From NCBI GenBank assembly GCA_964518215.1, contig CAZFFP010000007.1, positions 1-64,000 of the forward strand: a stretch of DNA of 64,000 nt, given 5' to 3'. This stretch comes from CAYSGX01 sp964518215. GTDB lineage: Bacteria > Bacteroidota > Bacteroidia > Chitinophagales > CAIOSU01. The notes beneath the pieces are model-generated. The model did no database searches, had not been told where the DNA came from, and saw nothing but the letters and a program-made list of their open reading frames with translations. Position numbers and translations under genes: made by a program. This document shows positions 8,037 through 18,145 of the stretch, piece by piece (position 1 is the first letter of the stretch; each line of letters starts with the position of its first letter).

Positions 8037-9902
8037 ATGTTTAAAGAATACGATGTCATAGTGGTTGGTGCCGGACATGCCGGATGTGAGGCTGCTGCCG
8101 CTGCTGCCAATATGGGCGCGTCTGTGCTGTTAATTACCATGAATATGCAAACCATCGCTCAGATGTCGTGCAACCCCGCTATGGGAGGCGTGGCAAAAGG
8201 GCAGATTGTGCGCGAAATTGACGCCATGGGCGGCTATTCTGGCATTGTCAGCGACAAGTCCGCTATTCAATTCCGCATGTTGAACCGCTCTAAAGGTCCC
8301 GCCATGTGGAGCCCACGCACCCAAAACGACCGCATGTTGTTTGCTGCCGAATGGCGACAATTATTAGAAGAAACTCCAAACGTGGATTTTTGGCAGGAAA
8401 TGGTGAGCGGGATTGTGGTAAAAGACGGCAAGGTTTGCGGGGTGAAAACCGGAATGGGATTAGAAATTCGAGCTAAAGCCGTTGTTCTGACTAACGGGAC
8501 TTTCCTCAATGGAATCATTCATATCGGAGAGAAGAATTTTGGCGGTGGCAGGGCTGGAGAAAAAGCCGCTCACGGCATTACTGAACAACTCATGGAAATA
8601 GGTTTCGAATCGGGAAGAATGAAAACCGGAACCCCTCCTCGGGTGGATGGCAGAAGCCTGGATTATTCGAAAATGGATGAACAAATGGGTGATGAAAACC
8701 CCGGAAAGTTTTCTTTTCTGCCAGAATCGGCTTCTGTAAAAAACCAAAGAAGTTGTTTTATTACCTATACCAACGAAGAGGTTCATGATATTTTAAGGGA
8801 AGGTTTTGATAAATCGCCCATGTTTAGTGGGCGTATCAAAGGCATTGGTCCGCGCTATTGCCCTTCTGTAGAAGACAAAATTGACCGATTTAGCGATAAA
8901 GACCGCCATCAGTTGTTTGTAGAGCCGGAAGGTTGGAATACGGTAGAAATATATGTCAACGGATTTTCTACTTCGTTGCCGGAAGATGTTCAATTTCGTG
9001 CTTTAAGTAAAGTGGCGGGTTTTGAAAATGTGAAGTTTTTCCGTCCCGGCTACGCCATTGAGTATGATTATTTTCCCCCTACTCAATTAACTCCTACGCT
9101 CGAAACAAAGTTGGTGAAAAACCTCTTTTTTGCCGGACAAATCAATGGCACTACCGGATACGAAGAGGCGGCAGGACAGGGCTTGATGGCGGGCATTAAT
9201 GCTTGTTTGGCGGTTCGCGAACAAGAACCGTTTATTTTGAAAAGGTCTGATGCCTATATTGGTGTATTGATTGACGACCTGATTAATAAAGGCACCGAAG
9301 AGCCTTACCGTATGTTTACTTCCCGTGCCGAATACCGGGTTTTACTGCGTCAGGACAATGCCGATTTGAGGCTAACTCCCGTGGCGCACCAATTGGGCTT
9401 GGCAAATAAAAGCCGCATGAATCGTGTAGAAGAGAAAATCAGCGCTATTGAAGCTATCAAAAAGCACTTTTTTCAGGAAAGTATCAGCCCCGTTGCCATT
9501 AATGGTTTTCTAGCGGGCAAGGAATCGGCTCCTATTGCTCAGAAAATGAAACTATACAATATTCTTTCGCGCCCGAATATTGAAATTCATGAATTAAGAA
9601 CCGCTTTGCCCGAATTAGACCGTTTTTTGTCCGTTTTCGACACAGAATTTATAGAAGAGGCTTCTATTCAGATGAAATATGATGGATATATTGCTAAGGA
9701 GCAGGTATTTGTAGATAAAATGAAAAAAGTGGAAGAGGTATTGATTAAGCCTGATTTTGATTATGACCGGGTAAATTCGCTCTCCATGGAAGCCCGGCAG
9801 AAGCTGGCAAAAGTTCGTCCCCGCACGCTAGGTCAGGCAAGTCGCATCAGCGGGGTTACACCTTCAGATATTTCGGTTTTAATGGTCTATATGGGAAGAT
9901 GA
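8037..9902 (+). CDS. mnmG: tRNA uridine 5-carboxymethylaminomethyl modification enzyme MnmG
   Basis: FAD-dependent enzyme of 621 residues that, with MnmE, modifies U34 of certain tRNAs to (c)mnm5U. The N-terminal dinucleotide fold has VVGAGHAGCEAA at residues 9-20. The family signatures SCNPAMGGVAKG (about 45), TNGTFLNG (about 153), GRMKTGTPPRVDG (about 195) and TGYEEAAGQGLMAG (about 375) are all present. The C-terminal MnmE/tRNA-binding helical region is complete, ending RISGVTPSDISVLMVYMGR. Length is normal. Its stop overlaps the start of the next gene by 4 bp. Confidence 0.98.
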   Translation: MFKEYDVIVVGAGHAGCEAAAAAANMGASVLLITMNMQTIAQMSCNPAMGGVAKGQIVREIDAMGGYSGIVSDKSAIQFRMLNRSKGPAMWSPRTQNDRMLFAAEWRQLLEETPNVDFWQEMVSGIVVKDGKVCGVKTGMGLEIRAKAVVLTNGTFLNGIIHIGEKNFGGGRAGEKAAHGITEQLMEIGFESGRMKTGTPPRVDGRSLDYSKMDEQMGDENPGKFSFLPESASVKNQRSCFITYTNEEVHDILREGFDKSPMFSGRIKGIGPRYCPSVEDKIDRFSDKDRHQLFVEPEGWNTVEIYVNGFSTSLPEDVQFRALSKVAGFENVKFFRPGYAIEYDYFPPTQLTPTLETKLVKNLFFAGQINGTTGYEEAAGQGLMAGINACLAVREQEPFILKRSDAYIGVLIDDLINKGTEEPYRMFTSRAEYRVLLRQDNADLRLTPVAHQLGLANKSRMNRVEEKISAIEAIKKHFFQESISPVAINGFLAGKESAPIAQKMKLYNILSRPNIEIHELRTALPELDRFLSVFDTEFIEEASIQMKYDGYIAKEQVFVDKMKKVEEVLIKPDFDYDRVNSLSMEARQKLAKVRPRTLGQASRISGVTPSDISVLMVYMGR

Positions 9903-11695
9903 TGGGGCTGCTCCGTAATACATATTTTCTTTTGGGTCTTCTTGCAGTAGCATTTTGTCTTTCCTGCGCACAAGTTAAAATGCCCGGGGGCGGACCAAGA
10001 GACGAAGAGCCACCAAAAATTTTAGCCACTTCGCCCAAAAACCTAAGCATCAATACTAAGCCCGAAAAAATTACTATTCAGTTAGATGAATATTTTCAGT
10101 TAGACAATCCCACTCAAAACATCACCTTTTCACCTCCATTAGACAAGACTCCCGAGTTTATCACTAAAGGAAAATCTCTGGTGATTAAGATGCCCAAAGA
10201 TACTCTTGAAGAAAACACTACCTATACCATCAATTTTGGCGCTGCCATCAAAGACAATAATGAAGGTAATATTCAGGACAGCTTTACTTTTGTTTTTTCT
10301 ACCGGACCGTATATAGATTCTTTGTTTTTTGCAGGAAAAGTAATTCAGGCAGAAACATGCGAGCCGGAAGAAGGAATGGTGGTCGGTTTGTATAAGTCTC
10401 TGGAAGACTCTATAGTGTTCGAGAAAAAGCCCTTCTATTATGTGAAAACCAGGAAAGACGGCTCTTTTATGCTGAAAAACCTGAAGGGGGGAACCTATAA
10501 GCTGTTTGCTTTTAAAGACGAAAACAGCAATTTTATCAAAGATATGATTGGCGAGCGGATTGCGTTTTTCCCGGAGCCTATCACCATCAGTCCCGATACA
10601 AGCATCAGTTATTTGCTGCACTCATTCCTCGAAGAGCAGCCCTTCAAAATAAAAGAATTTGACAATAAAGAGCCGGGCAGAATACTCCTCGTGTTCAGCG
10701 ACCCGCTTCAAAGCATCAAAATCAGCTCCGATACTTCTGTTTTTCCGATTGCCGACACCATTCATTATCTGAGCGAGTCTAAGGATTCGTTGTTTCTTTA
10801 TTATTCGTTTCCGGTTGTAAAATCATCCAAACTTATTATTGAAGCCAATGGCGCAGAACCCGATAGCCAGTCGTTAAGCTTCAAAACTGTTGATAAAGAT
10901 TCGTTTTTTGTCGGTATCCCCACTATTTCCACATATTCGGGCGAGATATCCAGAACAAAAGGCAAGGGGATGTCGGGCGTGTCTGTGGATAAAAAACCAG
11001 TATCCACCACTTTATCAATAGATTTTTTCAGCCCTTTGATTTTCAGACTGAACCGTCCGATTCAATCATTTACCACTCAAAAACTTATCGTAGAGCTAGA
11101 TTCTGTTGGTATTTCCGATACCGGATTTTTATTGGTGCAGACATCACCGGTAGAATTTTCATTATTTCCTCCCGGAAGCAATGCACATTGGGAGCAGGGA
11201 AAAGTGTTTAAGCTCAGTTTTGCCGATAGCTCTTTTGTGGATATTTCGGGAAAAAATAGTCCCGCTATTGAAATCGTGTTGAACATCACTAATCAGGAAG
11301 ATTACGGAGAGGTCATTATCCAGATAGATTCTTTAAAAGCCGAAAAGAGCTACTTTACAGAGCTTTTAGGCCCAAAAGGCACCATCGTTTCACGTGAAAC
11401 GATTGCCGGAAAAACCACCGCAACCTATAAATACAACAACCTGCTTCCCGGAAGCTATAAGCTGAAAATTATTCAGGATGAAAACCAAAATAATGAGTGG
11501 GACACCGGAAATTATCTTCAAAGCATTCAGCCAGAACCAATTATATATTTTCCTGAAAACATAGATGTTCGTGCTAAGTGGGAAAATGAGGTGAAGTTCA
11601 GTTTGAAGAAGCCTAAAAAGATAGAAGTGGAAGAGAACGATGTCGAAGAAGACTCCTCAAAAATAATGGATACTGATTCTGACACAGACGAGTAA
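9899..11695 (+). CDS. Big_5 (SbsA Ig-like) domain lipoprotein
   Basis: A 598-residue outer-surface or periplasmic lipoprotein of unknown function. The N-terminal hydrophobic stretch ends LSCAQVKMPGGGPRDEEPP, with Cys at about residue 23 as lipidation site. Residues about 35-140 form an Ig-like SbsA/Big_5 domain (ITIQLDEYFQLDN, NTTYTINFGAAIKDNNEG). Carboxypeptidase-regulatory-like modules follow (FMLKNLKGGTYKLFAFKDEN; LLPGSYKLKIIQDENQNNEWDTG). It overlaps mnmG by ATGA, a pairing I recognise from other Bacteroidota. The C-terminus is acidic. A parS-like site is embedded in the coding sequence at 11386. Confidence 0.85.
   Translation: MMGLLRNTYFLLGLLAVAFCLSCAQVKMPGGGPRDEEPPKILATSPKNLSINTKPEKITIQLDEYFQLDNPTQNITFSPPLDKTPEFITKGKSLVIKMPKDTLEENTTYTINFGAAIKDNNEGNIQDSFTFVFSTGPYIDSLFFAGKVIQAETCEPEEGMVVGLYKSLEDSIVFEKKPFYYVKTRKDGSFMLKNLKGGTYKLFAFKDENSNFIKDMIGERIAFFPEPITISPDTSISYLLHSFLEEQPFKIKEFDNKEPGRILLVFSDPLQSIKISSDTSVFPIADTIHYLSESKDSLFLYYSFPVVKSSKLIIEANGAEPDSQSLSFKTVDKDSFFVGIPTISTYSGEISRTKGKGMSGVSVDKKPVSTTLSIDFFSPLIFRLNRPIQSFTTQKLIVELDSVGISDTGFLLVQTSPVEFSLFPPGSNAHWEQGKVFKLSFADSSFVDISGKNSPAIEIVLNITNQEDYGEVIIQIDSLKAEKSYFTELLGPKGTIVSRETIAGKTTATYKYNNLLPGSYKLKIIQDENQNNEWDTGNYLQSIQPEPIIYFPENIDVRAKWENEVKFSLKKPKKIEVEENDVEEDSSKIMDTDSDTDE
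11386..11401. other. parS: parS-like ParB binding site inside a coding sequence
   Basis: CGTTTCACGTGAAACG is a perfect 16-bp palindrome, matching the parS consensus at the 14 central positions. It sits in the 3' part of the Big_5 lipoprotein gene, 3.46 kb from the first copy. parS sites inside genes are known in other bacteria, and the codons here (around VSRETIAG) tolerate the site. Confidence 0.75.
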
Positions 11696-11773
11696 ATTTC
11701 TTAGCGTTGGTAACTGCACAAGCATTATTTTTATCCCTGTTCAAATTTACTCCCAAGAACATCTTTTCTCTTC

Positions 11774-13684
11774 ATGTGCGGAATAGCCGGAACTATTGTG
11801 TTTAATGCCAATGCCGAAAAGTACTCGGAACAGCTTCATAATGCCACTCGCGCACTCTCCAAAAGAGGTCCCGATGCGCAAAATGTTTTTATTGACAGAT
11901 GCGCAGCGTTGGGTCATGCACGGCTTTCTATTATAGATACTTCCGAAGCGGGCACACAACCCATGAACGACCACACCGGCAGATATGTGATTGTGTTCAA
12001 CGGAGAAATTTACAACTACCCCGCACTGAAAAAAGATTTATTGCAAAAAGGCTATGTATTTCACAACAATACAGACACCGAAGTGCTGTTGAATTTATAT
12101 GCCGAATACGGAACTGATAGTCTGCAACACCTCAACGGATTTTTCGCTTTTGCCATTTATGACAAAACCAACGAAACGGTTTTTATGGCGCGCGACCGCA
12201 TGGGCATCAAACCGTTTTTGTATTACAAAGACGAAACACGATTGGTGTTTGCTTCAGAAATGAAAGCCATTGTTCCCTTCCTCGAAAACAAACAATTGCA
12301 CACCGAAGCGCTTTATACTTATTTACAACTAAACTATACGCCTGCTCCATTCACCATGTTTAAAGGCGTTGAAAAACTATCGCCCGGGCATTATATCACG
12401 GCAGATAAAACAGGCTCTTTTGAAATCAAAAAATATTACAGCGCACAGGAGCCGAAAGAAAAAGAGGCTTCAAAAAACAATATCGGTTACGAAAATGCTC
12501 AAGCTCAGTTTGAATTATTGCTGCGCCAATCGGTTGAAAAAAGATTGATTGCCGATGTGCCTTTAGGCTCATTTCTGAGCGGAGGCATGGACTCATCGGT
12601 GATTGCCATGCTGGCAGCACAATATTCGCCTAATATCAATACTTTTTCGATTGGTTTTAAAGACGAGCCGTACTTCGATGAAACCTATTTCGCCAATTTG
12701 GTTGCCAAAAAAATAAAAACAAATCATACGGTTTTTTCATTGTCGAACAATGATTTGTTGCAGCACCTCTTTGACATACTCGATTATCTCGATGACCCTT
12801 TTGCCGATTCGTCAGCCATAGCCGTGTATATATTGTGTAAGGAAACGCGCAACAAAATCACCGTAGCGCTTTCGGGCGATGGAGCAGATGAATTGTTGGG
12901 CGGCTACAATAAGCACTATGCCGAATGGAATGCGCGCAACAGAAAGATACTGAATGCTTTTCTGAAAATTTCATCTCCCGTTTTCGGTTGGTTTCCTCAA
13001 TCAAGAAATTCATTTTTTTCGAACAAAGCAAGGCAGCTTTCGCGCTATGCCGGTGGATTGAAAATGACTGCCGCTGAACGCTATTGGCGGTGGTGCGCTT
13101 TCACCGATGAAAAAGGCGCGGGAAATTTTCTTTCAAAAAAAATCAATCAAAATTTAGACTGCGGAAGCTATATGAATTTGAAGCGCAGCTACACCTGTTA
13201 TATTGACGAACGAAAGGCGATGAACGATGTTTTTTATGCCGACCTGCATTTGGTTTTGCCCAACGATATGCTCACGAAAGTGGATTTAATGTCAATGGCA
13301 AACAGTCTCGAAGTGCGGGTGCCTTTCCTCGACCATGAGTTGGTAGATTTTGTTTTCTCTTTGCCTTCGGAATATAAAATCACTTCTAAAGAGCGCAAGA
13401 AAATTTTAGCCGACACTTTCAGAAAACAATTGCCCGAAGAAATTTTCACAAGGGCAAAACATGGATTTGAAGTGCCTTTGCTCAAGTGGTTCAGAAACGA
13501 GTTGCGCTCATTAATAGAAGACGATTTGCTGAACGACAGATTTGTTTCCGAACAAAATATTTTCAATACTGAAGCCATCAAAAATTTGAAACAAAAACTT
13601 TTCTCTTCCAGCCCGGGCGATGCGCACGCGCACGTGTGGGCGCTCCTCGTGTTTCAATATTGGTGGAAAAAACATTTCAACTGA
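11774..13684 (+). CDS. asnB: Asparagine synthase, glutamine-hydrolysing
   Basis: A 636-residue class II glutamine amidotransferase fused to an ATP-pyrophosphatase domain. Cys2 in MCGIAG is the glutaminase nucleophile. VVFNGEIYNYPALK and the acidic-rich region up to about 200 complete the glutaminase. The P-loop motif LSGGMDSSVIAM near residue 270 and LSGDGADELLGGY near 365 mark the synthetase. Stand-alone AsnB homologues at the head of polysaccharide loci often amidate sugar acids or similar intermediates rather than making free asparagine. Its TGA overlaps the ATG of the next glycosyltransferase, which supports a role in that locus. Confidence 0.93.
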   Translation: MCGIAGTIVFNANAEKYSEQLHNATRALSKRGPDAQNVFIDRCAALGHARLSIIDTSEAGTQPMNDHTGRYVIVFNGEIYNYPALKKDLLQKGYVFHNNTDTEVLLNLYAEYGTDSLQHLNGFFAFAIYDKTNETVFMARDRMGIKPFLYYKDETRLVFASEMKAIVPFLENKQLHTEALYTYLQLNYTPAPFTMFKGVEKLSPGHYITADKTGSFEIKKYYSAQEPKEKEASKNNIGYENAQAQFELLLRQSVEKRLIADVPLGSFLSGGMDSSVIAMLAAQYSPNINTFSIGFKDEPYFDETYFANLVAKKIKTNHTVFSLSNNDLLQHLFDILDYLDDPFADSSAIAVYILCKETRNKITVALSGDGADELLGGYNKHYAEWNARNRKILNAFLKISSPVFGWFPQSRNSFFSNKARQLSRYAGGLKMTAAERYWRWCAFTDEKGAGNFLSKKINQNLDCGSYMNLKRSYTCYIDERKAMNDVFYADLHLVLPNDMLTKVDLMSMANSLEVRVPFLDHELVDFVFSLPSEYKITSKERKKILADTFRKQLPEEIFTRAKHGFEVPLLKWFRNELRSLIEDDLLNDRFVSEQNIFNTEAIKNLKQKLFSSSPGDAHAHVWALLVFQYWWKKHFN

Positions 13685-14901
13685 TGCCGAAAATTCTGAG
13701 GATAATCAACAGACTGAATCTGGGAGGACCGACCTTCAATGCGGCATATTTGACGAAGCATTTAGCGCCCGAATACGAAACGCTTTTATTGGCGGGAATG
13801 AAAGACGATTCGGAAGCATCTTCAGAATTTATTTTGCAAGACATGGGTTTGCAGCCGCGCTATATTTCTGATATGCACCGCAGCATCAATCCGCTCAACG
13901 ATGTGAAAGCTTTACAGGAAATCAAAAAAATAATCCGGGAATTTCGTCCCGACATTGTGCACACACATGCGGCAAAAGCGGGTGCACTGGGACGGCTGGC
14001 TGCCAAACAATGCGGGGTTCCGGTCATTGTGCATACGTTTCACGGGCATGTGTTTCATTCCTATTTCAATCCGCTGAAAACAAAAGTTTTTATTCAAATA
14101 GAAAGGTATTTGGCAGGCATCAGCACCGGCATTATTGCCATCAGCGAATTGCAAAAAAAAGAACTTTCCGAAACATTTAAAATTTGTGCCGCAGAAAAAA
14201 TTAAAGTCATTCCATTGGGTTTCGATTTAGATAAATTTCGAACCAACATGCAAGAGAAGCGTGTGCGGTTTCGCAAAGCATACAATATTACCGATGATGA
14301 AATTGCAGTGGGTATTGTAGGCAGATTGGTTCCCGTAAAAAATCATTCGTTGTTTTTGGAAGCCATTCAGAAAGTTCGCTCTGCAACTAATAAGAGAGTC
14401 AGATTTTTTATTGTAGGCGATGGCGAGGAGCGTCAGAAAATTGAGGCAAAAGCCACTGCGCTCGGTATAGATTTTATTTCAGAAAATTTTGAACAACAAA
14501 GTGCCACACTTACTTTCACTTCATGGCTCAAAGACATTGACCGCGTGAATGCAGGTGTGGATATCATTGCGCTGACCTCCATGAACGAGGGCACTCCCGT
14601 GAGCATAATTGAGGCACAGGCAGCCGACAAGCCTATTGTATCCACAAGAGTGGGCGGCATGAAAGATATTGTTTCGGAAGGCGAAACCGCACTATTGTCG
14701 GAGCCAACAAATAGCGATGCGTTTTCAAACAATTTGCTCAAAATGATAGAAGACGATGACTTTAGATTTTCGTGCGGCAGTCGTGGCAGCGAAATGGTGA
14801 TGCAGAAATTCAGCTATCAGAGATTGGTGAGCGATATGCGGGAGTATTATGATATGCTGTTGATGCAGAAAAAGAAATACCCTCATGCTAACGCTAAATG
14901 A
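13684..14901 (+). CDS. GT4 family glycosyltransferase
   Basis: A 405-residue retaining GT-B glycosyltransferase. The N-terminal acceptor domain has RLNLGGPTFNAAYL and IVHTHAAKAGALGRLAAKQ, followed by HTFHGHVFHSYF. The C-terminal donor domain has VGIVGRLVPVKNHSLFLEA, FIVGDGEERQKIE and the nucleotide-sugar motif SMNEGTPVSIIEAQAADKPIV, carrying the GT4 E-x7-E. I use the ATG at 13684, which overlaps the asnB stop as TGATG; a GTG 48 bp upstream would lie inside asnB. Sugar specificity is unknown. Part of the surface-polysaccharide operon. Confidence 0.92.
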   Translation: MPKILRIINRLNLGGPTFNAAYLTKHLAPEYETLLLAGMKDDSEASSEFILQDMGLQPRYISDMHRSINPLNDVKALQEIKKIIREFRPDIVHTHAAKAGALGRLAAKQCGVPVIVHTFHGHVFHSYFNPLKTKVFIQIERYLAGISTGIIAISELQKKELSETFKICAAEKIKVIPLGFDLDKFRTNMQEKRVRFRKAYNITDDEIAVGIVGRLVPVKNHSLFLEAIQKVRSATNKRVRFFIVGDGEERQKIEAKATALGIDFISENFEQQSATLTFTSWLKDIDRVNAGVDIIALTSMNEGTPVSIIEAQAADKPIVSTRVGGMKDIVSEGETALLSEPTNSDAFSNNLLKMIEDDDFRFSCGSRGSEMVMQKFSYQRLVSDMREYYDMLLMQKKKYPHANAK

Positions 14902-14916
14902 TTATTTTTGCCATAT

Positions 14917-15699
14917 ATGACAATGAAGTTCATGAAACGCCTGCTTCCAATCTTTTTGCTGCTTTTTTTAATGAGTTCGTGCAAAGTGTTTTTTCCCAAC
15001 TACCTTTTAAGAGAAACCAAAGATTTCATGTATTTCGACATGGTCGAGCAGGCGGAAGCTTTTCACACCGTGATGCCGGGCGATTATATTTCGTTTTTTG
15101 TAACGCCCATGAGCGGCATGAGGCTGATTGACCCCTTTGGAGCGGAAGACGGTGCGGGCGGGGGGGCAGGAGCTCAAAGAATGATGATGCAAGGAGCAAA
15201 TTATTTTGTAAGAGATGACGGAATTGTTGATTTGCCGGTGCTGGGAGAAGTTTATGTAAAAGGCAAAAATCGCCTCGACCTTGAAAAAGAGCTGCGGGAA
15301 AAATTTTCGGTGATTTTTGTGGATCCATACCTAATTGTTAATGTATCGAACAGAAGAGCTTTTTTAATGGCAGGATTAGGCAACGCGAAAGTAATTCCAT
15401 TGCCCAGAGAAAATACCACATTAGTGGAACTGCTCGCTCTTTCGGGTGGCATTGGCGGGGGGGCAAAATCGCATAAAATCAGAATTATCAGGGGCGATTA
15501 CAACAACCCAACAATTAAAAAAATAGACCTTTCTACTATTAAAGGGTTAACAGATGCCAGCACCATCATTTATGCAAATGATTTGATTATTATAGACCCT
15601 GTAACCCGAGCAGTGCCTGCTGTATTGAGAGAAATAACGCCCATACTTACATTGTTAACTACATTAGTCACCTTATCGCTGTTTTACAGGAGGTTTTAG
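14917..15699 (+). CDS. Polysaccharide export outer-membrane lipoprotein, Wza-like
   Basis: About 260 residues with a lipoprotein signal (MKRLLPIFLLLFLMSSCKV; Cys is the lipidation site). The Poly_export domain covers about residues 45-140 (VMPGDYISFFVTP) and one SLBB-like domain follows (VSNRRAFLMAGLGNAKVIPL; ALSGGIGGGAKSHKIRIIRGDYN). A hydrophobic C-terminal segment (LREITPILTLLTTLVTLSLFY) resembles the outer-membrane or capping helix of this family. In-frame ATGs at 14917, 14923 and 14932 are all possible starts. It directly precedes the Wzc-like kinase, with no gap. Confidence 0.9.
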   Translation: MTMKFMKRLLPIFLLLFLMSSCKVFFPNYLLRETKDFMYFDMVEQAEAFHTVMPGDYISFFVTPMSGMRLIDPFGAEDGAGGGAGAQRMMMQGANYFVRDDGIVDLPVLGEVYVKGKNRLDLEKELREKFSVIFVDPYLIVNVSNRRAFLMAGLGNAKVIPLPRENTTLVELLALSGGIGGGAKSHKIRIIRGDYNNPTIKKIDLSTIKGLTDASTIIYANDLIIIDPVTRAVPAVLREITPILTLLTTLVTLSLFYRRF

Positions 15700-18135
15700 A
15701 TGAATTCCAGACCATCATTATTAAATGCACTTCAGGAGCTATTGGGGCAGGACATCAATGTTAGTCTGATTGTTTCCAGTTTTAAAAAGAGCATTCTTTG
15801 GATTTTATTCTTGCTCATTATTGCTATTGTTTCTATTAGTCTCTATTTGCGATACACTTTACCGGTTTACGAATCAACCTTCTCCATTATTTATAAACCG
15901 GGAGCCAGCACTGAAGCCTCTATCATGGGATTTAAAGATGTGCTTTCTACTGCAGAAGAAGATATTGTGCGCGAACTTCAGTTTTTTAAATCAAGAACGT
16001 TGTCTGAAGTTGTAGCAGCCAAGCTTAATTTGCAAGTAAGTTATTTTTTAGAAGGGAAAAGCCGCTTTATTTCCTCCGAAATTTATCGTTCCTCTCCTTT
16101 TTTGGTCAATTCAGTAAAAGTAAAAGACTCTAAAATTTTAGATGTTCCCATTAGTTTCAAGCATGTTGATAACAGAAAGTATGAATTACAATATCAGGTT
16201 TCGGGAAAAAATTATTCCGAAACATTCCCTTACAATTCATCGTTTGAAAATAATTTTTTTGAAATAGAGATTATTCGTTCTCCGACCAATTTTTCAAAAG
16301 AAGCCTTTCAAGACAGAAAACATTTTTTTGTTATTAACAACATGGAGCGCGTTTACAAGGAAATTAATTCTGGATTAACCGTAACCATGAAAGACAGGAA
16401 GACCGCCATCATCAGCTATCAAAACAACAACCCCAATATTGCCAAAGATATTTTGGAAAATTCTGTGGCAACTTTTCTGGAATTAAATAAAAAAAGAAAA
16501 TCGGAAAGTGCCGACCAGATAATTGCATTTCTCGAAACCAAAATAGATTCTTTCCGAAACGATTTAATGTTGTTTCAGGATTCGCTTCGGCTGTTTAGGA
16601 TTGAAAATAAATTTATCAATCCGGAAAACATGAGCAAGATAGTTTCAGACAACCTGTCGAAACTGGAGTCTCAAAAAATGGATATCGAGTATCGCTTGAA
16701 AGTAATTAAATGGTTTGAAGATTATATTGATGAAACCAAAGACATCCGCATGCTTTCGGCAATATTGCTGGAAGGAGAAATGCAAAGCCTTAGTTCTGTT
16801 ATTTCTTCTATTAAAGAATTGGAATTTCAGCGCGAGAATTTAAGTATGAGCAATACCCGCGAACACCCGCGAATGATTCGTTTGGATAATAAAGCAAACG
16901 AATTGCTCAACGAAGTGAAAATAAATATTGATAATGCACGAGATAAAATTGCTTTCAAAAGCAGCATACTTGAAGAGCAATACCAAAAAAACATTGCTGA
17001 AATGTTTTTGCTGCCGGAAAAAGAAGCAGAGTATGTTCGCCTCATGAAGAAGCTGAACATGATAGAGGGATATTACAACTTGCTGTTAGATAAGCTTTCT
17101 ACTTACACCATTTCGAAGCAGGGCATCGTATCGGATTATATTACGCTCGAAAAAGCCTCCACCGCAATAGAGCCGGTTTCGCCTAAAAAAATTCAGATTT
17201 GGCTAATTGGCATCGTTTCGGTATTTGTGGTGGGGCTGATTATGATTTTGGCAAGATATATATTGCACACTACCATTATCTCTGTTGATGAAATCAGAAG
17301 AAGTACCAAGGCTGCTTTTCTTGGAGTTATACCCACTTATCAAGAAGACATGAAAAACCGTCAAATTGTAGTGAGTGCCACTTCAAAAACCATGATGTCT
17401 GAAGCCTTTAGAACCATTCGGTCTAACATGCAATTCATTGATAATTCGCCCGGACCCAAAGTGATTGCCATTACGTCCTCCATATCGGGCGAAGGAAAAA
17501 CCTTTTCAGCACTGAATATTGCTGCCATATTATCGCTTCTGGAAAAGAAAGTAGTGCTTTTGGACTTTGACATGAGAAGACCCCGCCTAAATCAGAGCTT
17601 CGATGTTGATAACGATAAGGGCGTCAGCACCATTCTTATTGGCAGAGACACCTATCAAGAATGTTTGCGAAAAACAGAACTTGAAAATCTGCAATTCATC
17701 ACTTCCGGACCGATTCCTCCCAATCCTGCCGAATTAATTTTATCTGCTAACGCCAAAAAATTGATTCAGGATTTGAAACAAAAGTTCGATTATGTAATTG
17801 TGGACACGCCCCCCATTGGCCTGGTTACTGACGGGCTTGAAATGATACAAGGAGCCGACTTCCCGATATATGTGTTTAGAGCAGATTATTCCGACAGGGC
17901 ATTTATTAATAATCTCGACAAGCTTATAGACGAAAACAAAGTAAACCATCTTTCATTCATTTTGAACGATGTGGGACGTGGAGTTTCGGGATATTACTAT
18001 GATAAAAGTTATACTTACAGTTATTCTTATGGCTATGGTTATGGCGCAGGATATTATGTAGAAGAACCTGCTGCGGGAAAAAAATCAACACTAAGAAAGT
18101 TAATTGATATTTTTTCGGGAGAAAAGAATAAATAG
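15700..18135 (+). CDS. Wzc-like polysaccharide co-polymerase / tyrosine autokinase
   Basis: An 811-residue inner-membrane protein controlling polysaccharide chain length and export. A Wzz domain (first TM about 28-50, second about 505-527) flanks a long periplasmic coiled coil. The cytoplasmic BY-kinase domain from about 560 has Walker A SISGEGKTFSALNIAA, Walker A' VVLLDFDMRRPRL and Walker B YVIVDTPPIGLV. The C-terminal tail packs 11 tyrosines into about 27 residues (GYYYDKSYTYSYSYGYGYG), the autophosphorylation cluster. It pairs with the Wza-like lipoprotein immediately upstream. The downstream glycosyl-phosphate transferase begins 10 bp later. Confidence 0.95.
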   Translation: MNSRPSLLNALQELLGQDINVSLIVSSFKKSILWILFLLIIAIVSISLYLRYTLPVYESTFSIIYKPGASTEASIMGFKDVLSTAEEDIVRELQFFKSRTLSEVVAAKLNLQVSYFLEGKSRFISSEIYRSSPFLVNSVKVKDSKILDVPISFKHVDNRKYELQYQVSGKNYSETFPYNSSFENNFFEIEIIRSPTNFSKEAFQDRKHFFVINNMERVYKEINSGLTVTMKDRKTAIISYQNNNPNIAKDILENSVATFLELNKKRKSESADQIIAFLETKIDSFRNDLMLFQDSLRLFRIENKFINPENMSKIVSDNLSKLESQKMDIEYRLKVIKWFEDYIDETKDIRMLSAILLEGEMQSLSSVISSIKELEFQRENLSMSNTREHPRMIRLDNKANELLNEVKINIDNARDKIAFKSSILEEQYQKNIAEMFLLPEKEAEYVRLMKKLNMIEGYYNLLLDKLSTYTISKQGIVSDYITLEKASTAIEPVSPKKIQIWLIGIVSVFVVGLIMILARYILHTTIISVDEIRRSTKAAFLGVIPTYQEDMKNRQIVVSATSKTMMSEAFRTIRSNMQFIDNSPGPKVIAITSSISGEGKTFSALNIAAILSLLEKKVVLLDFDMRRPRLNQSFDVDNDKGVSTILIGRDTYQECLRKTELENLQFITSGPIPPNPAELILSANAKKLIQDLKQKFDYVIVDTPPIGLVTDGLEMIQGADFPIYVFRADYSDRAFINNLDKLIDENKVNHLSFILNDVGRGVSGYYYDKSYTYSYSYGYGYGAGYYVEEPAAGKKSTLRKLIDIFSGEKNK

Positions 18136-18145
18136 CAAGAAAACC

